Of a stretch of 64,000 nucleotides of DNA, positions 50,207-60,261 are shown piece by piece (position 1 is the stretch's first letter; each line of letters begins with the position of its first letter). The position numbers and the translations under genes are program-made. The notes beneath the pieces are model-generated. The model made no database searches. It was not told the origin of the DNA and saw nothing but the letters and a program-made list of their open reading frames with translations. Location: positions 36,622 through 100,621 of the IMG/VR virus record IMGVR_UViG_3300005663_000037. The stretch is one strand, 5' to 3'. Source of the stretch: a virus.

Positions 50207-52639
50207 CTATTCTAGTCTATTTCTATACTTAGGTTTAACTCCTGCTAATTCCAGTAATTCTGACTTTGTCATACCAAGAGACGCAGCTAGTTCATCAGGG
50301 TCTGTAGTCGATAATAACTGCAATAGCATTGCTCTTGACTGCATATCCCCTTGTTGAGCATTAGCCACTAAGTTCTGTATTTCTTGTGAAGTAGCTTCTG
50401 TTGCGGATACCCTAGCTGCAACAGCTTGGTTCTGCATCATAGCACTAACTTGAGCAGCTCTATTAGCTTCTGCTACATTTCGTGCTCCTACTTGAGTACC
50501 AATTCGTTGTTGTCCTAACTCAAACTGGCCTCTTGCTTGTTCATCTGCAATAGCTGCTGATGTATTAGCATTAACCATCTTACCAAATGTAGCTGCTCTT
50601 CCCAATGTTCCTGCTGTTCCTGTTACATTAGCCATACTCTCAGCACTTGCTAAATATGATTGTTCATTTCTACGTTGTATAGAAGGGAGTCTACTTCTGT
50701 ATCTTAAAGGATTGAAAGATTGATAAGTAGGATCATATCCAGTTTGTAAATTCTTTAAAGCTCGGTTTCTACTAATTGCACTAATTCCTACATTAGCTAT
50801 GTTAATTAGATCTCCTGCATTGTCTTTTGCAAAATTTCCAACTCCCTGACCTATATCACTATTCACAAGATTGAATCCTCTCCTTTTAAACCTGCTCATG
50901 TTAGCAGGATCTCTTCCTAAGCCTTCTACAGTATCAAATGGAAGAGATGAAGATTGTGGCGCTCCTCCATTAGGATCTATTTCATAAGTTCCAAATCCTT
51001 TTCCTGTCTGTACTGCTCCTAAATTTGCTACTGGATCTTCTATACCATACTTATATTGATTGGCTATTTGCTGCCAGTCAGGTATCTCCAATCCATCTTG
51101 TCCTTTCTTCTTTAATCTACCTCCGTATTTCTTTTTATCCTTTGTTGGACTAAAAAGATCTTGTAGTTCTTGATTCCCACCAAAACTTTCTTCATCCTCT
51201 ACTCTCTTAAAAGGAGCATTCAATCTCTGTTGGTAGTCAAGCAATTTTTGATCCTGAATATTATCAAATATTATCTTTCGTAAAGAAATCTTATCATCAA
51301 CAAACAACTTACCTGCATCAAAAGAGGGAGGAATAGATGTAAGGGGAGTAAGCTCTCCACCATCCTGTCTTTTTTTACCTCCGAAGTTCTTAGCAAAGTT
51401 AGCTTTCTTCACTATAGCAGGAGAGTACCTATCTTTATTTGACATTACTGCATTAGCAGCAGCCTGAACACTATCATGACCATGCCTCTTAGCCCATCTA
51501 GTAAAGGAACCTCTTCTAGAAGGCTCAATATACATACTTCCTCCCTTCTTCCGTAACGGCACACTACCTCTACTTCCCATTGGAGCCAGAGGAGTATTAG
51601 GATCAAAATCAACCGTAGGTCTATTCAGATCACTATTGAACTTGTTCCACCAATCTTGTACAGGAGTACCAGGAATAGTTACAGGCATATTAGAATTCAT
51701 CATAGGATGACTATACCTATAGTTTAATGCATCTGTTGGATTTATCTGACCTCTCGTTGGAAGCTGATCATAATATCCTTTTACTTGGGGAAGTTCTTTA
51801 CCTACTGTTTGTTGTCTAGCCATTGGATTATTATTAAATTCTGATTCATAAAATCTATCATATATCTCAAAAGGATAATTAAGTTGATCTACGTCAATTC
51901 CTTTATCTTTTAAAAAAGGAGGATCTATATCCCACTTATCATATACAGAAATATATCTACCCTTTTCGTCCGTTCCCGTACTAAGTTGATGTTTACCTAG
52001 TAAATCGCCAAAAAGAAGACGGGGTTCCTCATAGTTCTCCAAGAGTTCCATATTTGCTTTATACATTTGTCTTCTCTTTTGAAAGATATTTCGGGAAGGA
52101 TTCTGTGCAGATTCATAGGCATAATCAAAGGCACCAGGAGTATTCATCCGTCTCTTGGCTCTCTCTTTCATTGTAGCACCAATCGTATAGTATGTTGCGT
52201 CTGGATCTGTTGCTCTTGTGGGTTTGTACTGAGATTTTACTAAGTGACGAGGACGATCTTCTGGAATACCATAGTACTTGTTTATAAACTCCTTTCTAGC
52301 CTTCTGTACCTTCCTATCAGGAGGAATAAAGAAACCCTGTTTCTTTCCGGCTTTAACTCTATCCACAAACCTAGTAAGGTCTTTCAAACTCGTTGGGTAA
52401 CCAAAAGACTGAGCTTCTGCTATTCTCTTTCTTAAATCTAATTCTTCGGGAGAAAATTCACCATCTCCTCTACGATTCTTAAAATCTACTAGCGCATTAT
52501 ATAGGTCTACTAAAGGTTCTTTTTTATCTTTTGGTATTAATCCATATAGAAGACTATTAATTGTAGACAGGCGTTCTGGTGTAAATTTAGGAATTTCACC
52601 GCCATCTTGATACCTACGCTGACTTCTTTTATAAGCCAT
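50207..52639 (-). CDS. Virion cargo-type protein with QDGGE motifs (810 aa)
   Basis: Three short repeats punctuate the protein: RRYQDGGEIPKF at the start, KKRQDGGELTPL near 425, and KKKGQDGLEIPDW near 512. The FTRWAKRHGHDSVQAAANAV to VKKANFAKNFGG segment (about 375-420) is a motif I know from internal proteins of Bacteroidota phages. The C-terminal third is Ala/Gln-rich and helical (AAQVSAMMQNQAVAARVS-type). Probably packed in the capsid and processed or injected. It lies 2 bases from the 581-aa gene's start. Confidence 0.65.
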   Translation of the reverse strand: MAYKRSQRRYQDGGEIPKFTPERLSTINSLLYGLIPKDKKEPLVDLYNALVDFKNRRGDGEFSPEELDLRKRIAEAQSFGYPTSLKDLTRFVDRVKAGKKQGFFIPPDRKVQKARKEFINKYYGIPEDRPRHLVKSQYKPTRATDPDATYYTIGATMKERAKRRMNTPGAFDYAYESAQNPSRNIFQKRRQMYKANMELLENYEEPRLLFGDLLGKHQLSTGTDEKGRYISVYDKWDIDPPFLKDKGIDVDQLNYPFEIYDRFYESEFNNNPMARQQTVGKELPQVKGYYDQLPTRGQINPTDALNYRYSHPMMNSNMPVTIPGTPVQDWWNKFNSDLNRPTVDFDPNTPLAPMGSRGSVPLRKKGGSMYIEPSRRGSFTRWAKRHGHDSVQAAANAVMSNKDRYSPAIVKKANFAKNFGGKKRQDGGELTPLTSIPPSFDAGKLFVDDKISLRKIIFDNIQDQKLLDYQQRLNAPFKRVEDEESFGGNQELQDLFSPTKDKKKYGGRLKKKGQDGLEIPDWQQIANQYKYGIEDPVANLGAVQTGKGFGTYEIDPNGGAPQSSSLPFDTVEGLGRDPANMSRFKRRGFNLVNSDIGQGVGNFAKDNAGDLINIANVGISAISRNRALKNLQTGYDPTYQSFNPLRYRSRLPSIQRRNEQSYLASAESMANVTGTAGTLGRAATFGKMVNANTSAAIADEQARGQFELGQQRIGTQVGARNVAEANRAAQVSAMMQNQAVAARVSATEATSQEIQNLVANAQQGDMQSRAMLLQLLSTTDPDELAASLGMTKSELLELAGVKPKYRNRLE

Positions 52640-52673
52640 ACTAAGATCTGTTTAAGAATTATTTACGTATACT

Positions 52674-52702
52674 AATATAAGATATAAAGTTGGAGTTTCC
52701 AA
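52674..52702 (-). promoter_or_regulatory. Possible late promoter, TTG-N20-TATATT
   Basis: On the minus strand TTG (52702-52700) and TATATT (52679-52674) are 20 bases apart, matching the TAnnTT pattern of the early promoters, in the only gap of the downstream late operon. A 7-bp hairpin (52688-52704) overlaps it. Weak on its own. Confidence 0.35.
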
Positions 52703-52704
52703 CT
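52688..52704 (-). terminator. Weak hairpin between late genes
   Basis: AGTTGGA and TCCAACT pair perfectly around a 3-base loop. On the minus strand TTTATATC follows, a poor T tract. It could attenuate transcription from the 269-aa gene or be an operator. Confidence 0.35.
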
Positions 52705-52735
52705 CTATACCATTTCTTTAATAACTACGTACGGT

Positions 52736-53545
52736 CTACTGAGTTTCTAAGTAATAAACATTAGCAATTAGCTCACCAGCACTGATATTATCCCAGTCTG
52801 CACCACCAGTTATAGTTATTCTAGGTGTCTGTACAGCAGCCATTCCATCTGCACCATCAGTAGCAGGAACAGAACCAACAACACCAGCTGCAAGTACTGA
52901 TTGATCTACGTTTAAAGTAAATCTATCTAAATCACTAGATACACCACATTGAATTATTGCAGTAGTGTCGCCTGTGAACCCAGTAGTAACTTCAAACCTA
53001 CAGCCTAATGGAATACCACCAACAGGAACGTCTGTACCAAGATCTATATTTCCAAGAGCAGTTCCTGTCTCATTAGTGAAAGCACCAAATGCTACTGTCT
53101 CTGTTATAACTCCTATCTTCGGAACAGCCAACTTAGCGACAGTCCATATATCATCAGCAAATAACGCACGAGTTGCGGCATTATCTGCAAATGCACCATC
53201 TGCAACCTTCAATAAAAGAGTAGCAGCATCAACAAAATCTGTTGCTACTAAAGCTCTACCAGGTGCATCAGCAGACAATATACCTGCTATTAACTTTGTA
53301 TTAGGAATACTACCAGCTAACTTAGTAGCTAGAATACTACCCGCTAAGTTAGCAGATGTAATACTACCTGCTAATTGAGCATTGGTAATAGAACCGGCTC
53401 CTATATCCGTTGCTGCGTTAAAGAACTCATCATACATAGCGTCGATTATGTCTGTAACAGCGTCTAAAGCCTCGACTCTTGACTTAGAGGTAAGTCCTTG
53501 TTGTTTTACCTTTGCAATTTTTGCTTTTAATATTGATTCACTCAT
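52736..53545 (-). CDS. Repeat-containing virion protein (269 aa)
   Basis: After a helical start (AKIAKVKQQGLTSKSRVEAL) about residues 45-90 contain four to five copies of a roughly 9-residue unit (ITNAQLAGS, ITSANLAGS, ILATKLAGS, IPNTKL), the sort of regular beta-helix seen in phage fibres and head decorations. The rest is all-beta, with GGIPLGCRFEVTTGF and ITITGGADWDNISAGELI. Probably a surface decoration or fibre protein. It stands between the late hairpin and the 221-aa gene. Confidence 0.6.
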   Translation of the reverse strand: MSESILKAKIAKVKQQGLTSKSRVEALDAVTDIIDAMYDEFFNAATDIGAGSITNAQLAGSITSANLAGSILATKLAGSIPNTKLIAGILSADAPGRALVATDFVDAATLLLKVADGAFADNAATRALFADDIWTVAKLAVPKIGVITETVAFGAFTNETGTALGNIDLGTDVPVGGIPLGCRFEVTTGFTGDTTAIIQCGVSSDLDRFTLNVDQSVLAAGVVGSVPATDGADGMAAVQTPRITITGGADWDNISAGELIANVYYLETQ

Positions 53546-53562
53546 TTTCTTAAAGTTTAAAT

Positions 53563-54228
53563 TTATAGTTTAGTTTCTTCTTGTATAGAGAATAATCCTT
53601 CTATTACATTGCTTATACGTTCTAACATCAAGTTAGCTGTAGTTGTAGCTGTAGGGTCATAAAGTTCTAGCTTATCCTCCATCTTCTTTTCTATTAACCC
53701 CAGCTTCTTAACAGCATCAGCATAAGATAGCTTATTAAATCCGTTAGTAAATCCATTTTCCTCTAAGTAGTCTACAGCTTCACTAGGTAGCTTCCTTCTC
53801 TTGGAAAATACCATCTCTCCAGAAACCGCTTCCATACTTTCTAATTCTATATCTTCTTGTCCATCCTGATTTACATCAACGCCAATGCCCCCTTGCTCAT
53901 GTGAATTCCCGGTAAGAAAAGATACCCCGGATGAAATCTGGTTTAAGCCACCTCCACCAAGTATAGTTGCAGGAGTACCCGGCAACCTGATCCCCTGAGC
54001 AGCCGTAGCTCTAATTCCCTCTGTATTGTTATAGTTATTGTATTGTTCTAATTGGCTAAGGTCACTTTGATACAAAGCACCTCGATCTGTCTCTCTCCGA
54101 TCCCGTCTGTCTCGATTATCCTGGTCAAACTGCTGTTTCTGCTGTACAAGCTTCGATATAAAACTCAAGGCTACGCCAGCAAATCCTTTTCTACTAGTTC
54201 TCGTTTTACGTCTTTTATAATTGCTCAT
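53563..54228 (-). CDS. Internal virion protein with HEQGGIGV motif (221 aa)
   Basis: Basic start (MSNYKRRKTRTSRKGFAGVA), a polar Gln/Asn/Arg-rich helix, then LTGNSHEQGGIGVDVNQDGQ and ELESMEAVSGEMVFSKRRKL. The HExGGI...E.E..E...G..VFS pattern is a recurrent small beta domain of crAss-like internal proteins. The function is unknown. Overlaps the large tail gene by 4 bases. Confidence 0.6.
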   Translation of the reverse strand: MSNYKRRKTRTSRKGFAGVALSFISKLVQQKQQFDQDNRDRRDRRETDRGALYQSDLSQLEQYNNYNNTEGIRATAAQGIRLPGTPATILGGGGLNQISSGVSFLTGNSHEQGGIGVDVNQDGQEDIELESMEAVSGEMVFSKRRKLPSEAVDYLEENGFTNGFNKLSYADAVKKLGLIEKKMEDKLELYDPTATTTANLMLERISNVIEGLFSIQEETKL

Positions 54229-57200
54229 CTTGGTACTATATCAAAGTTTGAACTCATTTCCCATATATTGATGTCTTTATCCTGTACATCTGTATACTTA
54301 AAGGAGATCTTCATATATCTATCTTGTAGATCTATATTGTCTCCACTATTTCTAAACCCGTTATGGTTCCATGCAGACTTTACTCGTCTAGTATTTGCTG
54401 TGAGCATATCAACTAAGTCTGTATACTGTTGTACGGCTATCCAACCAGTATCTTGCTCTGCGGTCTGCATTCTTATCTGAGATATAGTATAGTCTGTTGT
54501 AAGAACACCACTAGCTCTGACCACATCATACCAGTTAACGGAATAGAATAGCTTCTCATCATCCGGTTTTTCATTGATTACTACAGTTGCTTCAAATGTT
54601 GACTCTATTCCGTCATAGTACGTGCAGTAAGCACTACTATTTCCATGCAAGAAAGACCGATGATTCAAGACTCCATACATTCCTATTATATTGTGAAACA
54701 ATGTACCTCTATAGACATGATTACTTACCCACAGTTTCTTCTGTGGATCATAACTATAAGTCCAATCATTCTCCCTACTGCAAATGACTATTCGTTCGTG
54801 CTCATCATCATAGGCCATAGAAACTCCTTTGTCGGCTTTGAAGGGATTATCTTCTGTGAGGACAAGGTTATCCTTAAAGAACTTTCTCTTCCCGTATTTG
54901 GATACCTCTTCGAGTTTAGCTCCGAGTATGAAAATTCTATTATCCGATACGAAGACATATCCAAACTTACATACCATAGTGCCGTATGCTGTGTTAGTAC
55001 CGAGGATTCCTTCCTCAGTAAATAAAGGTTCTGTTGGTTCTCGTTCAAATATCTCTCCACTTCCTATATATATTTCAGTTACGTCTGTACTTAATCTCTC
55101 TAATCCACGAGTAACAAACAACCCTCGTTCATGGTGAATCATTAATCTGTCACCGTGTCCAGTAATCGCTACAATAGCTCCTCTTGCCTTGTTCTGATCA
55201 TAATAATCAGCAGGTAAGAACTTTCTCCAATTGTTTTCTGTGCTTTCTTTATTTAGTTTAGGAAACTTGTATATTCTATAAGGGTAATTGTTTATCAGTG
55301 TAGTTGGATCTCTTACTTCTGCTTGGTCATAGATAGGTAAGGAGGAGTAACTTTGGTCGTAGTCGTACCAATTAGATTTGGTACAGACATACTCGGCCTG
55401 AGTTATCCCGGCAGGTACTTCATCCTCTACTATATCATTAGCACTCATTATTATTTTCTTATACCATTCACTTCCTTCATGTCTAAGAGCAATAATATTA
55501 TCACTGAACGCTAGATGTGTATTATGAATTTGACAAAAGGCAAAATCTACAGCATTTTCTGAAAGGTTCAGTGTATTAGAGTAGGTTAAAGTGTACTTAC
55601 TTACAGTCAAGTACACATCTCCATGTTCCATTTCACTACTACTTCCTGCTATGACTTCACCGTTAGTTACAAGTATTTGCTGATCGTATCCTGGATATAC
55701 ATCCTCTATGTATTGACAAATTGCAACATAATGTAGATTACTAGTAACGTAGTTCTCGGATAGGGAAAAAGCTAAATACTCCTCTTGGTATTTAGTATTA
55801 GCAGCTACATTGTGGTTAGGCTTATACTCCATACTACCATCTTCTATCTTCAGTATCTCGTCTTCTGTTTCTGTAACAAAGTTAGGAGATATGATAGAAA
55901 TTACGACTTGCTGAGGCGAGCCCGACCAAGGAAAGTAATCGGCTACATCATTGTTAGTTAATACAGGAGGAGTAGCTTTAAACTGTGACCAAAGATGGGT
56001 TCCCGCAGGTGTCCGCTTATTGGCTAGGTATTCAAAGGGATGTGCCCTATAGTCTGTACCTCCTGTAAGCAAAGTATCAGGACTACTAGCGAATTGATCA
56101 ACAAATGTAGTAACATTACCGCTATCATTACTAAAGGGTATAGTATAACCTAATATAGTCTTAGAAGCATCTCTTTTAGCGTATAGAAACTGGTAACCAT
56201 CAAAGGTACTATCGTCTATATTATTTAACTCAAATCCGAATGTTCGTGCAAACTGGGCTATACCTTCTCCTTTAATAAAGGCTAAAGAGGGTAACTTATG
56301 ATGACGTACCTTCTCTCCTGCAAAGTCTGGGAAGTCAGCAGGATATATTTCACTTGTGTTTTCCCAGAAACTAAGAGTTCCATACTCTCCTCCAGGATCC
56401 TTAGAGCAAGTATCAGTTACCTGAAAGACCTTTACAGCACTTCCTAGATTCTCTCCATTTTCATTTCCTGATACAGCATCTTTCTCCCCAGCAGCAAACA
56501 CTCTACCAGGAATATGATAAGCCGAAGTAAATGTACCATCTGTTCTTCTCCATCTTATATAAAGGGCATAAACTTCTCCGGGCATAAAAGAACGCCCTGC
56601 ATCAATTCCCGTGGGAATAGTAATAGGTGAACCCGCATCTAATTTCCATTCTACTGTAATAGCATTAGCTCTTTCTTGAAGTCCACTAATTTCTTCCGGT
56701 GTATCAACGTTTCCGGCATATAAGGTAGTTCCTATAGTAGTATAGCTTTTTATTCTATCTAAGGAACCTGAGTCTATGGTTAGTTCCTCCAATGAAACAG
56801 GAAACCAAGGTTCTAATCCGGTAATGGTTACCGTTTTAGTATCTAAGTCTATAGGGAGTTCTCTTGTCTTATACGATGCAACTTCTCCTCCAACTACTCT
56901 TACTATTCCCATTCTTATCTTTCTAAATTGAGTATAGTCTAAATTAGTTAGCACAATTTTAAATGAGTTATCCGACTTAATAGGTGTAGCCTCTGGTCTA
57001 GTAGTTGAAGAGTGTGCTATATACGCTCTGGACAGATGAGAATAGTCTGTCTCATTTCCAGACTCATGTACATAAGTCATACAGAAAAAATAAGCTCCTT
57101 CTTCTAACACACCACCATAATCTTTTGGTGTAACTATTATCCAGGATAGGTTTAAGTTTGGAAACTGTTGGGTAGCAGCTAAAGTAGCTTCTACAAGACT

Positions 57201-57623
57201 GGGTGTACCAGGAACTGTGGTTATATCTACAGTAATTAGTCTAGGAACATCATTGCCATTATCCGAAAATACTGCTATTATATTACCATTATAATCAAAT
57301 TCCGCTTTACCACTAATAGGATAGTCGATACTAAAGGAGAAGCCAAAAGCTCCAGTTGTTATCCATGCAGATCCTGCTACCCCTTTGTAGTATATTCTTG
57401 ATCCGGCATTACCAAAGACGAAATAAATCACATCTCCATTAGGTACTTTTACAAATCCCATTATAGTATCGTCACCAGGAGTAAAGGCTACGTCCTCGAT
57501 TACACCTTCTTCATTGGAAAGGAAGCCAGTTGATCGTATGACAGCATTCTTCCCTTCCAACCAAGTATCAGTAGGTTGGCTGATTAGTTCAGCGTCTGTA
57601 TGTTCTCCTTTTATAAATTTCAT
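54225..57623 (-). CDS. Large tail/stabilisation protein (1,132 aa)
   Basis: The start KFIKGEHTDAELISQPTDTW, then GKNAVIRSTGFLSNEEG and many beta-strand repeats, fits the large tail-hub or 'stabilisation' protein of crAss-like phages, probably beta-propeller-rich. Late elements are RGLERLSTDVTEIYIGSGE, YGTMVCKFGYVFVSDN and a C-terminal LQDRYMKISFKYTDVQDKDI, matching that family's end. It should lie at the tail-neck junction. Both ends overlap neighbours by 4 bases. Confidence 0.75.
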   Translation of the reverse strand: MKFIKGEHTDAELISQPTDTWLEGKNAVIRSTGFLSNEEGVIEDVAFTPGDDTIMGFVKVPNGDVIYFVFGNAGSRIYYKGVAGSAWITTGAFGFSFSIDYPISGKAEFDYNGNIIAVFSDNGNDVPRLITVDITTVPGTPSLVEATLAATQQFPNLNLSWIIVTPKDYGGVLEEGAYFFCMTYVHESGNETDYSHLSRAYIAHSSTTRPEATPIKSDNSFKIVLTNLDYTQFRKIRMGIVRVVGGEVASYKTRELPIDLDTKTVTITGLEPWFPVSLEELTIDSGSLDRIKSYTTIGTTLYAGNVDTPEEISGLQERANAITVEWKLDAGSPITIPTGIDAGRSFMPGEVYALYIRWRRTDGTFTSAYHIPGRVFAAGEKDAVSGNENGENLGSAVKVFQVTDTCSKDPGGEYGTLSFWENTSEIYPADFPDFAGEKVRHHKLPSLAFIKGEGIAQFARTFGFELNNIDDSTFDGYQFLYAKRDASKTILGYTIPFSNDSGNVTTFVDQFASSPDTLLTGGTDYRAHPFEYLANKRTPAGTHLWSQFKATPPVLTNNDVADYFPWSGSPQQVVISIISPNFVTETEDEILKIEDGSMEYKPNHNVAANTKYQEEYLAFSLSENYVTSNLHYVAICQYIEDVYPGYDQQILVTNGEVIAGSSSEMEHGDVYLTVSKYTLTYSNTLNLSENAVDFAFCQIHNTHLAFSDNIIALRHEGSEWYKKIIMSANDIVEDEVPAGITQAEYVCTKSNWYDYDQSYSSLPIYDQAEVRDPTTLINNYPYRIYKFPKLNKESTENNWRKFLPADYYDQNKARGAIVAITGHGDRLMIHHERGLFVTRGLERLSTDVTEIYIGSGEIFEREPTEPLFTEEGILGTNTAYGTMVCKFGYVFVSDNRIFILGAKLEEVSKYGKRKFFKDNLVLTEDNPFKADKGVSMAYDDEHERIVICSRENDWTYSYDPQKKLWVSNHVYRGTLFHNIIGMYGVLNHRSFLHGNSSAYCTYYDGIESTFEATVVINEKPDDEKLFYSVNWYDVVRASGVLTTDYTISQIRMQTAEQDTGWIAVQQYTDLVDMLTANTRRVKSAWNHNGFRNSGDNIDLQDRYMKISFKYTDVQDKDINIWEMSSNFDIVPR

Positions 57624-58459
57624 ACTTCCATAAATGCTTCTTCCATAAACCTACCATTCAGACTCATCCTAGTCCAGTGGTTAGTAAATTCTTCTGACAT
57701 ATCAATTGACGGCATCTTAGGTTCTTGTCTCGCCTGATCTCTATAATAGTCCCACTCTAAGTCTGCCTTTTTAAAGTTAAATTCTCCATGAGTCTCTCCG
57801 GAAAGAAGTAGCCTACTAAATACATACCACATAACAGCCTGTCTGTACTTAAACGTATCTACAATCATAGGGTATTCTGTAGTTTCATCCACAAAGAATG
57901 CCTTATAATGTACCTCAATAGTACCACTAACAAAGGTTGTTTGTATCCAGTCTCCTTGTATATTGTACGAATCAACTACATCATCTATAGGCTGAGTCTC
58001 AATCTTCAAGGCTCTGGTCATAGAACTAATAGTTGTTTGTGATTCAGCTACTGCATCTATTATATCTTGATCCGTAGGATCTGTTGCAAGTGTTATTATC
58101 AAAGCATCATATCTATCCACTTCTTTCTGTAGTTCAGCTACCTTTACAGCGTTTGCATCTGCTGACTCTTCTGTATCTCCTAAGTGTGGATACCTAAGAT
58201 TATACTGATTTCTGGATAAGGGAAGGGAGTAAGTTCCATAGAATATGGACAGATTGTCCTCCCCTCCCACAAATCTATACGGCTTCTTAACTCTGTAATT
58301 GCTAACAGTTAATTCTTCTACTACAGTCTCAAATCCAGTATGGTATCCTATCGCCTCAATAGCTTCCCCAATGAACATAATAGCATCGGCCCTTCTATTG
58401 GCTATGTTTATACCATACTGTCTCTTTATCTTGATCAATATTTGTTCAGTACTGGTCAT
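57620..58459 (-). CDS. Neck/connector protein (279 aa)
   Basis: DAIMFIGEAIEAIGYHTGFE, EELTVSNYRVKKPYRFVGG and a PMIVDTFKYRQAVMWYVFSR segment near residue 205 fit the ring-type neck proteins of crAss-like phages that extend the portal. A charged helical insert at about 110-165 (VAELQKEVDRYDALI) is extra. Four-base overlaps on both sides. The assignment is from recalled family features. Confidence 0.6.
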   Translation of the reverse strand: MTSTEQILIKIKRQYGINIANRRADAIMFIGEAIEAIGYHTGFETVVEELTVSNYRVKKPYRFVGGEDNLSIFYGTYSLPLSRNQYNLRYPHLGDTEESADANAVKVAELQKEVDRYDALIITLATDPTDQDIIDAVAESQTTISSMTRALKIETQPIDDVVDSYNIQGDWIQTTFVSGTIEVHYKAFFVDETTEYPMIVDTFKYRQAVMWYVFSRLLLSGETHGEFNFKKADLEWDYYRDQARQEPKMPSIDMSEEFTNHWTRMSLNGRFMEEAFMEV

Positions 58460-58944
58460 TTTATATAGTTTAATTCAACCAATGGATTGTCTTTCAAGTA
58501 GTGAGAAAGATTCTCCTTGTTTGCTCTACACGGTAAGAATTTATATGTATTATTATTGAAAGTAACTAGTGTCACATTTCCTATCGACCAGGAAAAGTAA
58601 TGACTATCTTGCTGTGTTACTAGATACTCTTCTCCTCCATTAGTCTTAGTAATCTTCCCCTCCTTATCTCTTTCTAATACTACAAATGGAGTCCTACCAT
58701 TGTCAATAATCTCCTTCTTTCTCTTTCTTGTCTCGTTGTAATTGATTGAAATCGTTCCTCGTCTTTTCTTTCGTGTGATACGGAGAATACCAAATCCAGG
58801 TATACTGAATCTTAACCCCTCTTCTATAACTGCTTTAGATAACTTTCTATTGAACTCAGTTATAATTCTAGGGAATACGTTTCTATCAAGTACACCATCA
58901 TCGGCTCTATATGCTTTGTATATGTCAGGACTTAGTATCGTCAT
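58456..58944 (-). CDS. Conserved crAss-like structural protein (162 aa)
   Basis: IYKAYRADDGVLDRNVFPRI, FNRKLSKAVIEEGLRFSIPG, FGILRITRKKRRG, then YFSWSIGNVTLVTFNNNTYK and CRANKENLSHYLKD. This helix, beta-hairpin, basic strand and final 'F.P.R.NK.NL' are a conserved crAss-like protein coded beside neck genes. Its exact place in the particle is not known to me. The basic strand could contact DNA at the portal. Confidence 0.6.
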   Translation of the reverse strand: MTILSPDIYKAYRADDGVLDRNVFPRIITEFNRKLSKAVIEEGLRFSIPGFGILRITRKKRRGTISINYNETRKRKKEIIDNGRTPFVVLERDKEGKITKTNGGEEYLVTQQDSHYFSWSIGNVTLVTFNNNTYKFLPCRANKENLSHYLKDNPLVELNYIK

Positions 58945-59572
58945 CTATCTTAATTTCTTCTGGTTCCGGTATATTAATATCAAGTTTTGTATAAATCTCT
59001 TTCTCTATTGCATTAGATAGATCTTGTTCTAGTTCAAAGTCACCAGTAAAACAAACACCTCCAGAGCAGTTCTTCAGTTTCCTTAGCTCTCTAGGATCAC
59101 CAAATGCAGCTCGGATGTTTATAGTAGTAGACTTAGAATTATATATATAGATATACTTATTAAGATAAGCATAGTACCCAAGTCTATTTATAAATTTAGT
59201 TTGCATAAGTCCAGGAAGATCTTCCGGATCTATATATGTCATGGACTCAGTTCTGTCATTGGAACCTACAAATGTAAATGAAGAACCTAACTTGCCGTTC
59301 TTAATTCTTATAGGATTGGGAACTCTAGCTACTGTTCTCATTACAGTAACATCTATATCTCCCTCACACTCAATATCGTCCGTCTCTTGTAACGCTAAGT
59401 TATCTAAGTCTTGTATAACAGAAGGAGATAGAACGTTGTCTCGTGAGTACTCTCTTCTAATGAACAAGGCTCTAAGGTCTAGAATATTATCTTCCATTCT
59501 TTTAATGAAAGAATAATCTCCTACCTTATCTCTATTAGCAGCTATGTTATCCGCTAATCCTCTAGTTGTCAT
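58925..59572 (-). CDS. Neck/ring-type structural protein (215 aa)
   Basis: SFIKRMEDNILDLRALFIRR, EYSRDNVLSPSVIQDLDNLA, then ARVPNPIRIKNGKLGSSFTF and GYYAYLNKYIYIYNSKSTTI. Helical start and beta core resemble the first ring protein of crAss-like necks. KNCSGGVCF near residue 165 holds two Cys. The acidic C-terminal tail (PEPEEIKIDDDTKS) may insert into a partner. Overlaps the 162-aa gene by 20 bases and the spanin gene by 4. Confidence 0.6.
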   Translation of the reverse strand: MTTRGLADNIAANRDKVGDYSFIKRMEDNILDLRALFIRREYSRDNVLSPSVIQDLDNLALQETDDIECEGDIDVTVMRTVARVPNPIRIKNGKLGSSFTFVGSNDRTESMTYIDPEDLPGLMQTKFINRLGYYAYLNKYIYIYNSKSTTINIRAAFGDPRELRKLKNCSGGVCFTGDFELEQDLSNAIEKEIYTKLDINIPEPEEIKIDDDTKS

Positions 59573-60261
59573 AGTAGTTTCTTTATGATTGGTTTTAATA
59601 TTCTAATTCCTAATACTATCAGTATTATTACAATTACTATACCTACTGTGCCTCCTGCCAGTCTTAATACACGAGGTACTCTTCTAACATCAAAGGTTAC
59701 CTGCTTATCTATTTCAAGTGCAATCTTTGTGTCTATTGGTAGTATTTTATAACTATGTATTAGTTCTCCACCTAAGATCCCAAGCGATATATCAGTACTT
59801 AAAGATAATTTTACCTCGCCTATGTTAAGTTTACGGGTTATAATAAAGGAGATTAGCGTATCTCTTATTACTGATTCTTCCTTTGCCTCTCCTAACAGCC
59901 ATCTAATTTTTTCTATTGTAATAGTGTCGCTCTCAGGTATGTTTAAAAGATCAATCAACAGTTGATCTACTACCGTGTATAAACTGTCTACTCTAGCAGT
60001 ATCCTGTACTATAATCTTTACAGTGTCTGTCTTAATCTCTGAGACTACATCTACCTTTACAGTCGTAGTAACTGTATCTACTAGATGAGGATATGCTAAG
60101 ACAATAGATCTAACTCTATTCTGTTTAGCGGTGATTTTCTCCACCTCTCTTTGAAGTGCTTTCTTCGCTGCTCTTTCTTTAGTGGGTACATACTTATAGC
60201 TGTTACAACCTTGAAGTAACAGGATAAGTACTACCAGTAATGTTACTATATACTTTCTCAT
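59569..60261 (-). CDS. Unimolecular spanin candidate (lysis)
   Basis: The N-terminus MRKYIVTLLVVLILLLQGCN carries a lipobox ending at C19, predicting attachment to the outer membrane. The C-terminus (about 205-225, TVGIVIVIILIVLGIRIL) is a membrane helix followed by basic residues, anchoring it in the inner membrane. Between lie helix and beta-rich parts (VEKITAKQNRVRSIVL, TVTTTVKVDVVSEIKTDTVK). This architecture is that of u-spanins, which fuse the two membranes at the end of lysis. The holin-like gene lies just upstream in the transcript, which supports it. Confidence 0.65.
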   Translation of the reverse strand: MRKYIVTLLVVLILLLQGCNSYKYVPTKERAAKKALQREVEKITAKQNRVRSIVLAYPHLVDTVTTTVKVDVVSEIKTDTVKIIVQDTARVDSLYTVVDQLLIDLLNIPESDTITIEKIRWLLGEAKEESVIRDTLISFIITRKLNIGEVKLSLSTDISLGILGGELIHSYKILPIDTKIALEIDKQVTFDVRRVPRVLRLAGGTVGIVIVIILIVLGIRILKPIIKKLL

